Source: a bacterium
GTDB taxonomy: Bacteria > AUK180
Reading direction: 5' to 3'
Assembly (NCBI GenBank): GCA_023133295.1
Contig: JAGLWT010000050.1
Location: forward strand, 1 to 58,229
Length of the DNA: 58,229 nt
The translations under genes were made by a program, and so were the position numbers. Below, piece after piece: positions 1 through 8,133 of the stretch. Below the pieces are notes generated by a model, which was not told where the DNA came from, did not search any database, and was given only the letters and a program-made list of their open reading frames with translations. Within the stretch, counting starts at the first letter, position 1. The number at the start of each line of letters is the position of its first letter.

Positions 1-186
1 TGAGCGGATGCGGGAAGGAAAGTAAAGAAGTGGAAAGTGTCATCCAGAGGGAGTTGACGACCGTGGGATCCAGTTTTATTTCATCCTGGTTCCCACTTTA
101 CACCTCACACTTCACACTTCATTTATCGTTGGAATTGACTCAAATCTAAACATTCCATTGTAATCGCATTTATAAATCAGAACACT
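1..186. repeat. Partial MITE-like element, right end (copy M1)
   Basis: The segment ends in a terminal repeat whose complement reads AGTGTTCTGATTTATAAATG, followed by TA. Inward of it is the subterminal block GGAATTGACTCAAATCTAAA that is shared with the copies at 24072, 44717 and 54426. The rest is nearly the reverse complement of the last bases of the window (58064-58229). The left end lies outside the window. No coding sequence is seen in it. Confidence 0.85.
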
Positions 187-197
187 AGCCCCCTCGC

Positions 198-225
198 TTG
201 AAATATTTTCCATTTCCGCTATAAT
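198..225 (+). promoter_or_regulatory. Sigma70-type promoter for the gene at 243
   Basis: TTGAAA (198-203), a 16-bp spacer and TATAAT (220-225) lie directly after the M1 repeat. A purine-rich ribosome-binding stretch (AAGGAAAGAGGG) separates the -10 box from the ATG at 243. Confidence 0.7.
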
Positions 226-242
226 AAAGGAAAGAGGGAAAA

Positions 243-1274
243 ATGAAGTCGAAGCTACCTATAATAATTGTTTTAATGTTGTTTTCTGCCACAGTTTTCG
301 CGGAAACCGTCATAGCCGTACAGGATTTTCAAGTCAATGATGTAGAGTCAAGTGCGGCAATGATCTGCTCCGATGAGTTCAGAAATGTCCTGATCGGCCG
401 TCCCGGCCTTAAGATCCTTGACAGGGGCTTAATGGCTGCGGTTCTTGAGGAACAGAATCTTCAGCTTTCCGGATGTTCGGACGCGGCATGCGCCGTTAAG
501 GTCGGAAAGATATTGGCGGCGAATCTGATGGTTATCGGAAGCGTTTCAAAACTGGGATCGTTGTATTACCTCAATATCAAAGGTATCAATGTGCAGTCAT
601 CGGAAATTGTATTTTCAAAATCCGCTTCGGTGGAAGGAAAGATCGAATCACTTGTTAAATTAGCGGGTTCTTTGAGTTCGGAGATCTTTGACGAACATCT
701 TAGTTCGCTGCAGTCTGGCGCCTCCGCTAAAAAAAATGCGGTAAAGACTTCAACTAAAGTAAATAAGGAAAAACCGAAGAAAGTGAAAAAGATCAAAGAA
801 GCGAAACCGAAGAAGGTAAAGAAAGTGAAGGAAGTAAAGAAGATAAAAAAGGAAAAACCCATAAAAGATTCTCCCGAGAAATTTAAGAAATATGGACTGG
901 CTCTTGGAACCCTTTCCATTTCTGCCAAGTATAATATTTCCACAAAAATGCAAAGTGAATTGAAGTTCTCTTTCGATGATTCTTCATGGCTCATCGGCTC
1001 GAGATTCACATATTCATTATTTAACTTTGGCCCCATAGCAATTCAAAGTGGATTGGAGATAGGTTATTTGCATTTTTCTATTTTCGGTCTTGAAGGTGCG
1101 GGTTATTATGTGGGGGCCTCTTTGGGAGCGGAATACTTTTTCCTTGGCAACGCTTCGCTTTCAGCCGATATAGGGCCGGTGTTCATGGATATGAAGAATA
1201 CCAATATGGAAGCGGGCTTCCAGGAAAGCGGTGTCAATGTGGTTTTCAATACCGCCCTCAGCTTTTACTTCTAA
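243..1274 (+). CDS. CsgG/LpoB-like N-domain plus Lys-rich linker plus outer-membrane barrel-like tail
   Basis: Secreted protein of 343 residues. A signal peptide ending in VFA (about residue 20) precedes a domain of roughly 140 residues resembling the CsgG/TolB-N/LpoB fold (sequence LKILDRG, then LAANLMVIGSV). That fold acts in envelope assembly in CsgG and LpoB. A strongly basic linker (about residues 163-215) is built from repeated KPKKVKK and KEVKK words. The last 125 residues alternate hydrophobic and polar residues and end in SFYF, typical of an outer-membrane beta-barrel with a terminal aromatic. The start has a clear ribosome-binding site and promoter. Two secreted paralogs follow immediately, so an operon is likely. 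The fold assignment is from pattern only, and the precise role is unknown. Confidence 0.6.
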   Translation: MKSKLPIIIVLMLFSATVFAETVIAVQDFQVNDVESSAAMICSDEFRNVLIGRPGLKILDRGLMAAVLEEQNLQLSGCSDAACAVKVGKILAANLMVIGSVSKLGSLYYLNIKGINVQSSEIVFSKSASVEGKIESLVKLAGSLSSEIFDEHLSSLQSGASAKKNAVKTSTKVNKEKPKKVKKIKEAKPKKVKKVKEVKKIKKEKPIKDSPEKFKKYGLALGTLSISAKYNISTKMQSELKFSFDDSSWLIGSRFTYSLFNFGPIAIQSGLEIGYLHFSIFGLEGAGYYVGASLGAEYFFLGNASLSADIGPVFMDMKNTNMEAGFQESGVNVVFNTALSFYF

Positions 1275-1281
1275 AGGTTTA

Positions 1282-1785
1282 ATGATGAAAAAAATAATGC
1301 TTGCGATATTAGTTTCAGGATTTTTCTTCTCCGCGGTCCCCTGCGGCTGGGCAAAGTTGACCGTCGGACTCCCCAATGCTGTAAAGACATTTAAATCGCA
1401 AATGCCCGTAAGCGAATTAAAGGCATACGCCGGGAAGTATTTCTATTTCAAAGATATTTTAGAAGATGTGAATTATTACCCAGATATATATTTGTATCCG
1501 TATACAGATGTTGATCCACATTTTCACCTTGAATCTATGTCTATGGACATGAATTTCTATGAGGCGGGAGAAGGCACTTTGGAAGATTTCACAGAGGCGC
1601 CTGACCCTATGTATTATGCGTATATGCCGAATATAAATATCAAGCAGGGCTTTGTTTACTATTTTCAATTTGATATGGGTGCTGTCTGGGGTAAATTTGT
1701 AGTGGTCGAGACAGGCGGAACAAATACCGATACATTTATCAAGCTCTGGTATCAGATCAATTATAAAGGCGGAAGAGAATTCTGA
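1282..1785 (+). CDS. Secreted hypothetical protein, tandem paralog A
   Basis: About 167 residues. I place the start at the ATG-ATG pair at 1282/1285, because an upstream extension would run back into the preceding gene. It opens with a signal peptide (MKKIMLAILVSGFFF) ending near GWA, then a mature region beginning KLTVGLPNAVKTFKSQMPV. Both are shared almost exactly with the next gene, while the remainder has diverged except for EAPDPM, YYF, GKFVV and the C-terminal KIWYQI-type segment (here KLWYQINYKGGREF). It overlaps the next start by one base (TGATG), so translation is probably coupled. I do not recognise the family. The protein is exported and likely periplasmic or surface-located. Confidence 0.65.
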   Translation: MMKKIMLAILVSGFFFSAVPCGWAKLTVGLPNAVKTFKSQMPVSELKAYAGKYFYFKDILEDVNYYPDIYLYPYTDVDPHFHLESMSMDMNFYEAGEGTLEDFTEAPDPMYYAYMPNINIKQGFVYYFQFDMGAVWGKFVVVETGGTNTDTFIKLWYQINYKGGREF

Positions 1786-2270
1786 TGAAGAAGATCGTTT
1801 TCTTGCTTGCTCTGGCAGTATTTTACTTCTCTGCGGTCCCTTGCGGCTGGGCAAAGTTGACCGTCGGACTCCCTAATGCCGTAAAGACATTTAAATCGCA
1901 AATGCCCGTGGAGGAGCTGAAAATATTTTTGGGTGAGCCTGCCAGATTCAGGGATATTCTTGGTGAAAGGGATTTTCACGGGAGTATTTGGTTGATGTAT
2001 TTGGCGGGGGACCTTCTCTTAGCAACCGATGATATAAATTTCATTATGGTGGGCAATGGAGAACTTTCGGATTACTCTGAAGCTCCGGATCCTATGCATT
2101 ATATGTACACAATATCCATAGATCTATATAAGGACAAGGTTTACTATTTCAATAATTATATTGAAGCTATCTATGGCAAATTCGTGGTCAAAGAAATTAG
2201 TGAAGAACCCGGTAATACCTATGTAAAGATCTGGTATCAGATCGGCTATAACATGGGCAGGGATTTTTAA
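1785..2270 (+). CDS. Secreted hypothetical protein, tandem paralog B
   Basis: 161 residues, starting within the stop codon of paralog A (TGATG at 1783-1787). The signal peptide (MKKIVFLLALAVFYF) and the first mature residues match the neighbour. At DNA level, 77 bases (1833-1909 against 1333-1409) differ at only three positions, all synonymous, whereas the rest of the two genes is quite different. Shared later motifs are EAPDPM, YYF, GKFVV and KIWYQIGYNMGRDF near the end. No enzyme motif or membrane segment beyond the signal is visible. A perfect hairpin-forming inverted repeat follows the stop codon. The function is unknown. Confidence 0.65.
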   Translation: MKKIVFLLALAVFYFSAVPCGWAKLTVGLPNAVKTFKSQMPVEELKIFLGEPARFRDILGERDFHGSIWLMYLAGDLLLATDDINFIMVGNGELSDYSEAPDPMHYMYTISIDLYKDKVYYFNNYIEAIYGKFVVKEISEEPGNTYVKIWYQIGYNMGRDF

Positions 2271-2274
2271 AAGT

Positions 2275-2395
2275 TAGGGACGGTGGTTAAGAGTGTTAAG
2301 AGCTCAATTCTGCTAAAGGGCCAACAATACAAAAGATAAGATTTTCATAGAAGACATTTCCGGCAAACCCTTAACACTCTTAACCACCGTCCCTA
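2275..2395. repeat. Perfect 26-bp inverted repeat (REPIN-like)
   Basis: The arm 2275-2300 (containing AGGGACGGTGGTTAAGAG) is matched by its exact reverse complement at 2370-2395, with about 69 bases between. The GGGACGG core recurs in the repeats at 21341 and 27385. It sits just after paralog B and before the promoter of the next gene. It could act as a transcription barrier or be a mobile REP-type element. Confidence 0.8.
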
Positions 2396-2403
2396 TGTCT
2401 GGG

Positions 2404-2432
2404 TTGCATTATCGGTCAAATTCATTTATAAT
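2404..2432 (+). promoter_or_regulatory. Leaderless-type promoter for the C11 protease gene
   Basis: TTGCAT (2404-2409), 17 bp, TATAAT (2427-2432). Only five bases (2433-2437) separate the -10 box from the ATG at 2438 and there is no Shine-Dalgarno sequence, so the transcript should start at or next to the start codon. Confidence 0.75.
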
Positions 2433-2437
2433 ACCGG

Positions 2438-4930
2438 ATGAAGATATTTAAAGCATTGTTCATTATTATGATGTTTCTGCTGATCCCATTCAGTGTTTAT
2501 GCGGCAGATTCATGGACAATCATGATCTATATGAACGGAGACAATAATCTGGAGTACGCAGCACTTGACGACTTTCTGGAGATCTCTTCTGTCGGTTCTA
2601 CCACGGGTATGAATATCGTTATACAATTTGACAGGATTCCCGGATATTCTCCATCCTACGGTGATTGGCTTGATACCAGGCGTTTCTATGTGAATAAAGA
2701 TGATACCCCCGTCAATAGCGACTCTCATGATTCAGCCACTTACAATATTTCTATCGGAGAGCAGAACATGGGTGACCCGAATACGCTTACTGAGTTCTTC
2801 ACCTGGGCGGTGGATTCTTATCCCGCTGACCGTTATATGCTCGTGATCTGGAACCACGGCGAGGGGTGGCGCAGAAGCACGACTCCGGTAATGCGGACAG
2901 GCAGATCCGTCAGTGATGATGCCACAAGCGGTGATTCACTTTATTATACAACCGGCGAGATCGGATCCGCATTTGCTGAAATGTCCTCATATATCGGAAG
3001 GAATATCGATGTCGCAGGTTTTGATGTATGTCTCAATCAGATGCTTGAGAACGCCCATCTTCTATCTTCTTATGCGGACATACTTGTAGGGTCGGAGGAT
3101 TCGGAATGGGAAGACGGCTGGTCTTACTGGTACTTTCTTGAGCCCCTTGCCCTTGATCCTGCCGGAACTGATCCAGAGGAACTTTCATCGCTGATAGTAG
3201 AGGCATATGCGAACGGGGATAACGGTTCCAATGTTTCAAATCCGTCTATCACCGGAAGTACACAGTCAGCCCTTAGATTGGAAGAGATGCCATCTATGGT
3301 CAAGGCCTTTAACAGATTCTCCGTATTGCTCTCTCATTATAATGTGAACGGTTATAAAACTGAAATTGATAATGTGAGAGGCTCACTCTCTTTCTACCCC
3401 GTCCCGCCCTCTTACGGTGAGTATTCTGATCTTGGACAATTTGTGAACGAGATAAAAGGCATTGATATTTCACAGTATATGAATGACGCCGCAGATGATC
3501 TTCTGGAAATTATGGCGGGAACTATTATTAATACCTTTGCCGCTTCAGGGTATGTTTGTTCGGGCCTCACTGTTTATTATCCCGAGTACACCTCTTATTC
3601 TTCTATTTATAAGAATACTCTCTTGGCAAAGGATACCTTCTGGGACAGCTTTCTTCAGACGATCGTGCCTTTTGAGGAATACAGCTGTACATATTCAAGC
3701 GAGGACGAGGGGGCTGACGGTACTATTTCCATCGGAGAATCCTTTACATATACTGTGATAATCGGGAGTGAGGGTAATTTTACTCATGAAACCGTGACCG
3801 TAGAAATAAGCTCGGTCGGAGATTTTACATATTTTGATACACAATTATTCTATATTTCCGATATGCTGCTGTATGATACCTCTACTCTTCAGATAAACAC
3901 GCGTATAAAAGATGATTACAGCGGTTTTGGGAGCGAGCAATTTCAAATATCGGTCACAGGCGATTTCCTAGGACAGGCCACGGTTTTTAAAGGATATTTG
4001 AATGTGGGCGCACCTCTTGTCCTTTTAGTTGATGATGACAGCGGCCAGGCAGATGAGGTGCCGCTTGTAGAATCTCTGGAACGGCTTAATGTGAACTATT
4101 CCGTGTATTCGATAAGTGAATCCGGAAATACCTTTCCGCAGAGCATACTTCAGGATTATCCTGTGGTCCTATGGAACACCGGTATCCATGCCGCCGCCAC
4201 TCTTTTCAAAAAAGGCGAGATGGATCTTGTTGAGGAACATATTGATTCAGGGAAGGGGATACTGATATCCAGCCGCCATCTTCTCAAAATGATCGATGCG
4301 GTGGATAGCGATACCACAACGGCTTTCCTGACAGATTATCTGGGCGTTTCGAGCTATTCCAAGGAGAAATTCAGGCATGAGAAGGAGTTGAGAGGCCTGT
4401 TTATGGACCCGGTCTCACAGGACATCACACTTTCTCTTTCGGACCCATCCAATGAATTGTCAATATGGGATACAGAGCCGGCGGAAGACGCTATTGAGCT
4501 TTTCAGCGATGATTATGACCGTCCCATCGGAATACGAAATCCGAGATATTCTTCCGATTCTTCGGGCCGTCTGCTCTTTTTGTCTTTTCCTCTGGACAGG
4601 GCCTCGGATACCGCTGTTCTGGACCTCTTTCTTCAAAGGTCGATCGACTGGTTGAGAGGTGCTTCTGAAGAGCTTGTTTTTCAAAGGGATAAGATCCTTC
4701 CTTATCCGAATCCCGCGCATGATAAGGTGTATTTTACCGAGATCGACCTGGGAAATGTTATCGATATATATGATATCAGCGGCAAATTGCTGATCACACT
4801 TCCAGAGGGTCCCCATACTTGGGAGCTGGTCAACTCAGATGGTATTGAAGTATCGAACGGTGTGTATATTTATGTGGTACGGGATGGTCAGAAAATTATT
4901 TACAAGGGCAAGATCGCGATCATTAAATAA
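2438..4930 (+). CDS. Clostripain-family (C11) cysteine peptidase with C-terminal sorting domain
   Basis: 830 residues. A signal peptide (to about A23) is followed by a clostripain/C11 domain: WTIMIYMNGDNNLE, then the catalytic His in IWNHGEGW (H140) and the catalytic Cys in AGFDVCLNQML (C198). The middle (about 400-740) holds Ig-like beta-sandwich segments and a GATase-like stretch (LVLLVDDDSG). The last 80 residues (LPYPNPAHDKVYF, then GVYIYVV, ending GKIAIIK) form a FlgD-like/T9SS type A sorting domain. In such proteins the C-terminal domain directs passage through the outer membrane and is often cleaved. Expected role: secreted or surface endopeptidase, specific for basic residues in known relatives. 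It is transcribed alone from a leaderless promoter. Confidence 0.85.
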   Translation: MKIFKALFIIMMFLLIPFSVYAADSWTIMIYMNGDNNLEYAALDDFLEISSVGSTTGMNIVIQFDRIPGYSPSYGDWLDTRRFYVNKDDTPVNSDSHDSATYNISIGEQNMGDPNTLTEFFTWAVDSYPADRYMLVIWNHGEGWRRSTTPVMRTGRSVSDDATSGDSLYYTTGEIGSAFAEMSSYIGRNIDVAGFDVCLNQMLENAHLLSSYADILVGSEDSEWEDGWSYWYFLEPLALDPAGTDPEELSSLIVEAYANGDNGSNVSNPSITGSTQSALRLEEMPSMVKAFNRFSVLLSHYNVNGYKTEIDNVRGSLSFYPVPPSYGEYSDLGQFVNEIKGIDISQYMNDAADDLLEIMAGTIINTFAASGYVCSGLTVYYPEYTSYSSIYKNTLLAKDTFWDSFLQTIVPFEEYSCTYSSEDEGADGTISIGESFTYTVIIGSEGNFTHETVTVEISSVGDFTYFDTQLFYISDMLLYDTSTLQINTRIKDDYSGFGSEQFQISVTGDFLGQATVFKGYLNVGAPLVLLVDDDSGQADEVPLVESLERLNVNYSVYSISESGNTFPQSILQDYPVVLWNTGIHAAATLFKKGEMDLVEEHIDSGKGILISSRHLLKMIDAVDSDTTTAFLTDYLGVSSYSKEKFRHEKELRGLFMDPVSQDITLSLSDPSNELSIWDTEPAEDAIELFSDDYDRPIGIRNPRYSSDSSGRLLFLSFPLDRASDTAVLDLFLQRSIDWLRGASEELVFQRDKILPYPNPAHDKVYFTEIDLGNVIDIYDISGKLLITLPEGPHTWELVNSDGIEVSNGVYIYVVRDGQKIIYKGKIAIIK

Positions 4931-5326
4931 GATTGTTCAAAAGTTCTAGGTTATGCTTCGCATAGCACAAGCGACAAGAGCACAAGTGTACACGAGCACC
5001 AGTTGATAGGTAAGAAATCGTTGGTAGGTTTATAGGTTGATAGGTTAGTAGGGTGATATGAGCACCAGAGCACCACCGCGCCATGTAAAGGTGCGGGATA
5101 AACTCCATATAGATGGATCCTTCGCGGAAAAGCTCAGGATGACAAAGGGGTGGTGTGAAATGCAGAAAAGAAAAGAGATGGATTCCTCGCTTTCGCGGAA
5201 ATGACAGAGGACAGGTCCAGCCCTGTCCCTACAAATATTCTACATTTTTTCATTCTTCTTTCTGCACCTATCGCCTTATCATCCTATCACCTATTTTCTT
5301 CCCACCTGCTCACCGCAGGTGAACGA
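4931..5326. repeat. Repeat-rich intergenic region
   Basis: No gene is seen. The stretch is a patchwork of words found elsewhere in the window: GATTGTTCAAAAGTTC at the start, CACAAGCGACAAGAGCACAA, TAGGTTTATAGGTTGATAGG, and the ATGGATCCTTCGCGGAA...CAGGATGACA repeat (about 5112-5144), which has counterparts at 18546, 19919 and 21178. A small hairpin near the end is listed separately. Confidence 0.7.
5303..5321 (-). terminator. Hairpin just downstream of the minus-strand operon
   Basis: CACCTGC (5303-5309) and GCAGGTG (5315-5321) form a 7-bp stem with loop TCACC, six bases past the stop codon of the mannose guanylyltransferase gene. No U-tract follows on the minus strand, so it is at best a weak terminator or an RNA end-stabiliser. 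Confidence 0.35.
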
Positions 5327-6481
5327 CTATACAGTTTTTCTGATGAGGATCCCGTCGGATTTTTTCTCAATAACATAACCCTCTACATCAAGGCACAGGA
5401 TCTCCGGCTTGAATCCCTTGACGGTGATATTCCGAGCGCCAAGATCGTAATCGCTTATTGAGGCCAGCGCGGATTTGATAGCAGCAAGCCCTTTGAGAGA
5501 TGAGAGAAGTATCTTATCTCCGTTGACCACGAAAACAGTATCATGCATTCCTACGGCCCGGATCTGAATATCCTTCGATACGATGATGGAATTCGAGCAG
5601 TTAACAGTGACTGCATTAATCAATACCATATTGTCTTTCTCGGACCTTAATCTGAACAAGGCCTCCCAATTCCCAACATCGTCCCAGCCGAATTCCGCCT
5701 TGAGCATCTTAATATTATCGGATCTTTCCATGATCATATAATCCACGGAATCCGCGGTTATTTCCTTGAAAAGTTCATCTATATCATTTTCTTCTTTGGC
5801 ATAGCGCATCAGTAGGCCGTGATCGCGGGGCGAGATCTTTTCCGTCTCATTGATGAATGTATTGAACGGGAAGGTAAATATGCCTGAATTCCAGAAATAT
5901 CCGCCGCTTTTTAGGTATTTGACAGCGGTTTGAAGATCAGGCTTCTCTATGAATTCGATCGCGTAGCCGTGATGTATTGCCTGCGTCTCTTCATACTTGT
6001 GAGGAAAGAGATATCCGTAATTTGTTTCCGGCCTGTCCGGCAGTATTCCGAGCGTTACTATGCCTCGGGTTCCTTCCGCCAGCGTAAATGCCTGCTTACA
6101 GATATCAAGGAACCTTACTTCATTGTTAATGATATGGTCAGCGGCAAGAACGATGACTGACCCGTCTGGGTAATTGTTGGAGAACCGATAAGTGAAATAG
6201 CTGATCGCGGGGAATGTGTTTCGCTTTTCGGGTTCGAGCAGTATATTCTCCGCAGGGAGTTCAGGCAACTCCGCCCTTGTGATCTTTTCATACCTTCTGT
6301 TCGTGATGACGAATATATCGTCTATGTCGATCAGCTTATTGATGCGCTCGAATGTTATCCGCAGCATCGACCTTCCCAGAAAAATATCAAGGAACTGTTT
6401 TGGGAATTCAGGTGTCGAGAAGGGCCAAAATCTAGTCCCTTCTCCGCCCGCCATTATTAAGGCTGCGTTTTTACCTGCCAT
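5327..6481 (-). CDS. manC: Mannose-1-phosphate guanylyltransferase
   Basis: 384 residues from the ATG at 6481. It makes GDP-mannose from mannose-1-phosphate and GTP, the precursor for mannose, fucose and related residues in surface glycans. The nucleotidyltransferase signature is at the N-terminus (LIMAGGEGTRFWP, then PKQFL). Other family marks are AADHII, GYLFP, FIEKPD, YFWNSGIF and FGWDDVGNW. There is no C-terminal phosphomannose isomerase domain, so this is the short monofunctional form. The start overlaps the stop of the upstream pyruvate kinase gene by 11 bases, which favours this start over one 27 codons earlier and indicates translational coupling. The flippase at 54.7-56.2 kb could act in the same glycan pathway, but it is not adjacent. 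Confidence 0.9.
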   Translation of the reverse strand: MAGKNAALIMAGGEGTRFWPFSTPEFPKQFLDIFLGRSMLRITFERINKLIDIDDIFVITNRRYEKITRAELPELPAENILLEPEKRNTFPAISYFTYRFSNNYPDGSVIVLAADHIINNEVRFLDICKQAFTLAEGTRGIVTLGILPDRPETNYGYLFPHKYEETQAIHHGYAIEFIEKPDLQTAVKYLKSGGYFWNSGIFTFPFNTFINETEKISPRDHGLLMRYAKEENDIDELFKEITADSVDYMIMERSDNIKMLKAEFGWDDVGNWEALFRLRSEKDNMVLINAVTVNCSNSIIVSKDIQIRAVGMHDTVFVVNGDKILLSSLKGLAAIKSALASISDYDLGARNITVKGFKPEILCLDVEGYVIEKKSDGILIRKTV

Positions 6482-8060
6482 GTATCTTGATCGCTCCACG
6501 GGGACAGATATCAATGCAAAGCCCCTCGCCGATACACAAATTCTCGTCAGCAATTTCGACAATGCCTTTATTTCGCTTGAAAACAGAAAATGCGCAAATA
6601 TCTATACACTTACCGCAGATCATACATTTTCCGGTATCCAGCGAAACTTTTTTTCCGCCTGAAATGAATGTCTCTGAGTTCTTTACGATGAAAACGGAAA
6701 AGGAATTGGTGCTTCCTGATATTTCGTGGGGCCGTCCGCGGGATATGATGACCTTGTCTCCTGGTTTCAGTCCTCTGTTACGAGATACAGCAGACAAGAT
6801 CTCTGCATCTGTGGAGCGGAATATCTTCTTTTGATAAAAGGGGAACACATTCCAGAGAGCTACCGCTCTTCGAAGCGACTGCCTATCATCTGACGCCATT
6901 ATTATCGGGGCGTACGGCCTGTATTTGGAAAGCAGCCATGAAGTAAGTCCTGTCCTTGAAACAGTAATTATAAGGTCTGTTGAATTTTCAGTAGCGTTCG
7001 CATAAATAGATCGTGTGATCGCCGCGGTTTGCGGGAAAGCGTCTGAAGAAATATCCGGGATCCGCTTTTTGGGTTTTCTTAAAAAGATCCGCTCATTTTT
7101 GCGCAGAACATCCGACAACACCTTGATGACCTTGACGGGATTTTTCCCGATGGAGGTTTCTGAGGTGAGCAGCACTATATCAACTTCCTCTTCCACCATC
7201 TTTGAGATATCGGATATCTCCGCCCTTAGCGGTACTTTGTTTAATATCATTGAATCAAGGACTTCCGTTGCCACCATAGAGATCTTTCCCAGTTTATTCG
7301 CGCTCTTAATGAGGCGGTCTTGAACTACGGGCAGTATGGCGATATCTGTTTCAATGCCAAGGTCACCGCGTGCGACGAGAATACCGTCTGCGGCCTTTGC
7401 TATGTCCTTGCGGTTTTTTATGCCTTCATTTGTTTCGATCTTCGCGATCACTGGGATATCGGCGCCTAATTCGTGAAGTTTTCTCTTTAACTTTATTATC
7501 CCTTCCGCGGTGCAGGTGAATGAAAGGAAAAGAAAATCGATGTCCGCCTTAACCGCCACTTCGACGAACTCAAGGTCTCTTTTTGAAAGGGTCGGCAGCT
7601 CTAATTTGGTATCAGGAAAACTGACACCTTTTCTCGCTTTGAGTATTCCTTTACTTGAGAAAACTATTTCAACATGCTTTTGAGCTTTTTTTGTTACTTT
7701 TGCTGAGATCTTTCCATCATCAAAGAGAAGGCGATCTCCTTTTTTCATTGAGCTCAATACCGAAGGGAAATTGAAGTTCTCCCGGGAGAGTTTAAATGTT
7801 TGACCTCTTTGAACCGCCAATTCCTTGCCAATATTAAATATACGCACTTTAGGTCCGGGGATGTCGCCGAAAAGCGGTATTAACAAGTCCCATTCTTTCT
7901 CCAAGTCCCTGAAATACTTAACCTGCGCCTTCACCTCTGCTGGCTCCATATGAGAAAAATTAAGCCGTATCCCATCGGCGCCGTTCAAAAGGACCTTTTT
8001 CAATATTTCCTTGTCGGAAATGCCAGGCCCGTAAGTTACGATAACTTTTGTTCTTTTCAT
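6471..8060 (-). CDS. pyk: Pyruvate kinase with fused C-terminal ferredoxin-like domain
   Basis: 529 residues. Residues 1 to about 470 are pyruvate kinase (PEP + ADP to pyruvate + ATP): RLNFSH with R32, the LFDDGKI B-domain region, the active-site motif VIAKIETNEG (K207, E209), VARGDLG (D233), ATEVLDSM (T265) and LLTSETSIGK. The C-terminal allosteric-type domain follows. The last 51 residues add a two-motif ferredoxin-like module: CMICGKCIDIC (C479, C482, C485, C489) and CIGEGLCIDICP (C509, E512, C515, C519). In the second motif the usual second Cys is Glu, encoded GAG and three base changes away from a Cys codon. I know of no standard pyruvate kinase with this tail. It is transcribed from a leaderless promoter and overlaps manC downstream. 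Confidence 0.9.
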   Translation of the reverse strand: MKRTKVIVTYGPGISDKEILKKVLLNGADGIRLNFSHMEPAEVKAQVKYFRDLEKEWDLLIPLFGDIPGPKVRIFNIGKELAVQRGQTFKLSRENFNFPSVLSSMKKGDRLLFDDGKISAKVTKKAQKHVEIVFSSKGILKARKGVSFPDTKLELPTLSKRDLEFVEVAVKADIDFLFLSFTCTAEGIIKLKRKLHELGADIPVIAKIETNEGIKNRKDIAKAADGILVARGDLGIETDIAILPVVQDRLIKSANKLGKISMVATEVLDSMILNKVPLRAEISDISKMVEEEVDIVLLTSETSIGKNPVKVIKVLSDVLRKNERIFLRKPKKRIPDISSDAFPQTAAITRSIYANATENSTDLIITVSRTGLTSWLLSKYRPYAPIIMASDDRQSLRRAVALWNVFPFYQKKIFRSTDAEILSAVSRNRGLKPGDKVIISRGRPHEISGSTNSFSVFIVKNSETFISGGKKVSLDTGKCMICGKCIDICAFSVFKRNKGIVEIADENLCIGEGLCIDICPRGAIKIHGR

Positions 8061-8065
8061 AGCAT

Positions 8066-8093
8066 ATTATATCAAAATATTTTCTTCTGACAA
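8066..8093 (-). promoter_or_regulatory. Leaderless-type promoter for pyruvate kinase
   Basis: On the minus strand TTGTCA (8093-8088), 16 bp, TATAAT (8071-8066). Five bases separate the -10 box from the ATG at 8060 and no Shine-Dalgarno sequence is present. It is divergent from the promoter at 8134. Confidence 0.7.
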
Positions 8094-8133
8094 CAGTCTT
8101 TAAAAAGAAAACTTCCCGGAGTAAGGCGAATAT

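Noticed and set aside
566..1036. Long minus-strand frame opposite the Lys-rich linker gene
   Set aside because: The Phe-rich product mirrors the Lys codons on the other strand; no ribosome-binding site or family.
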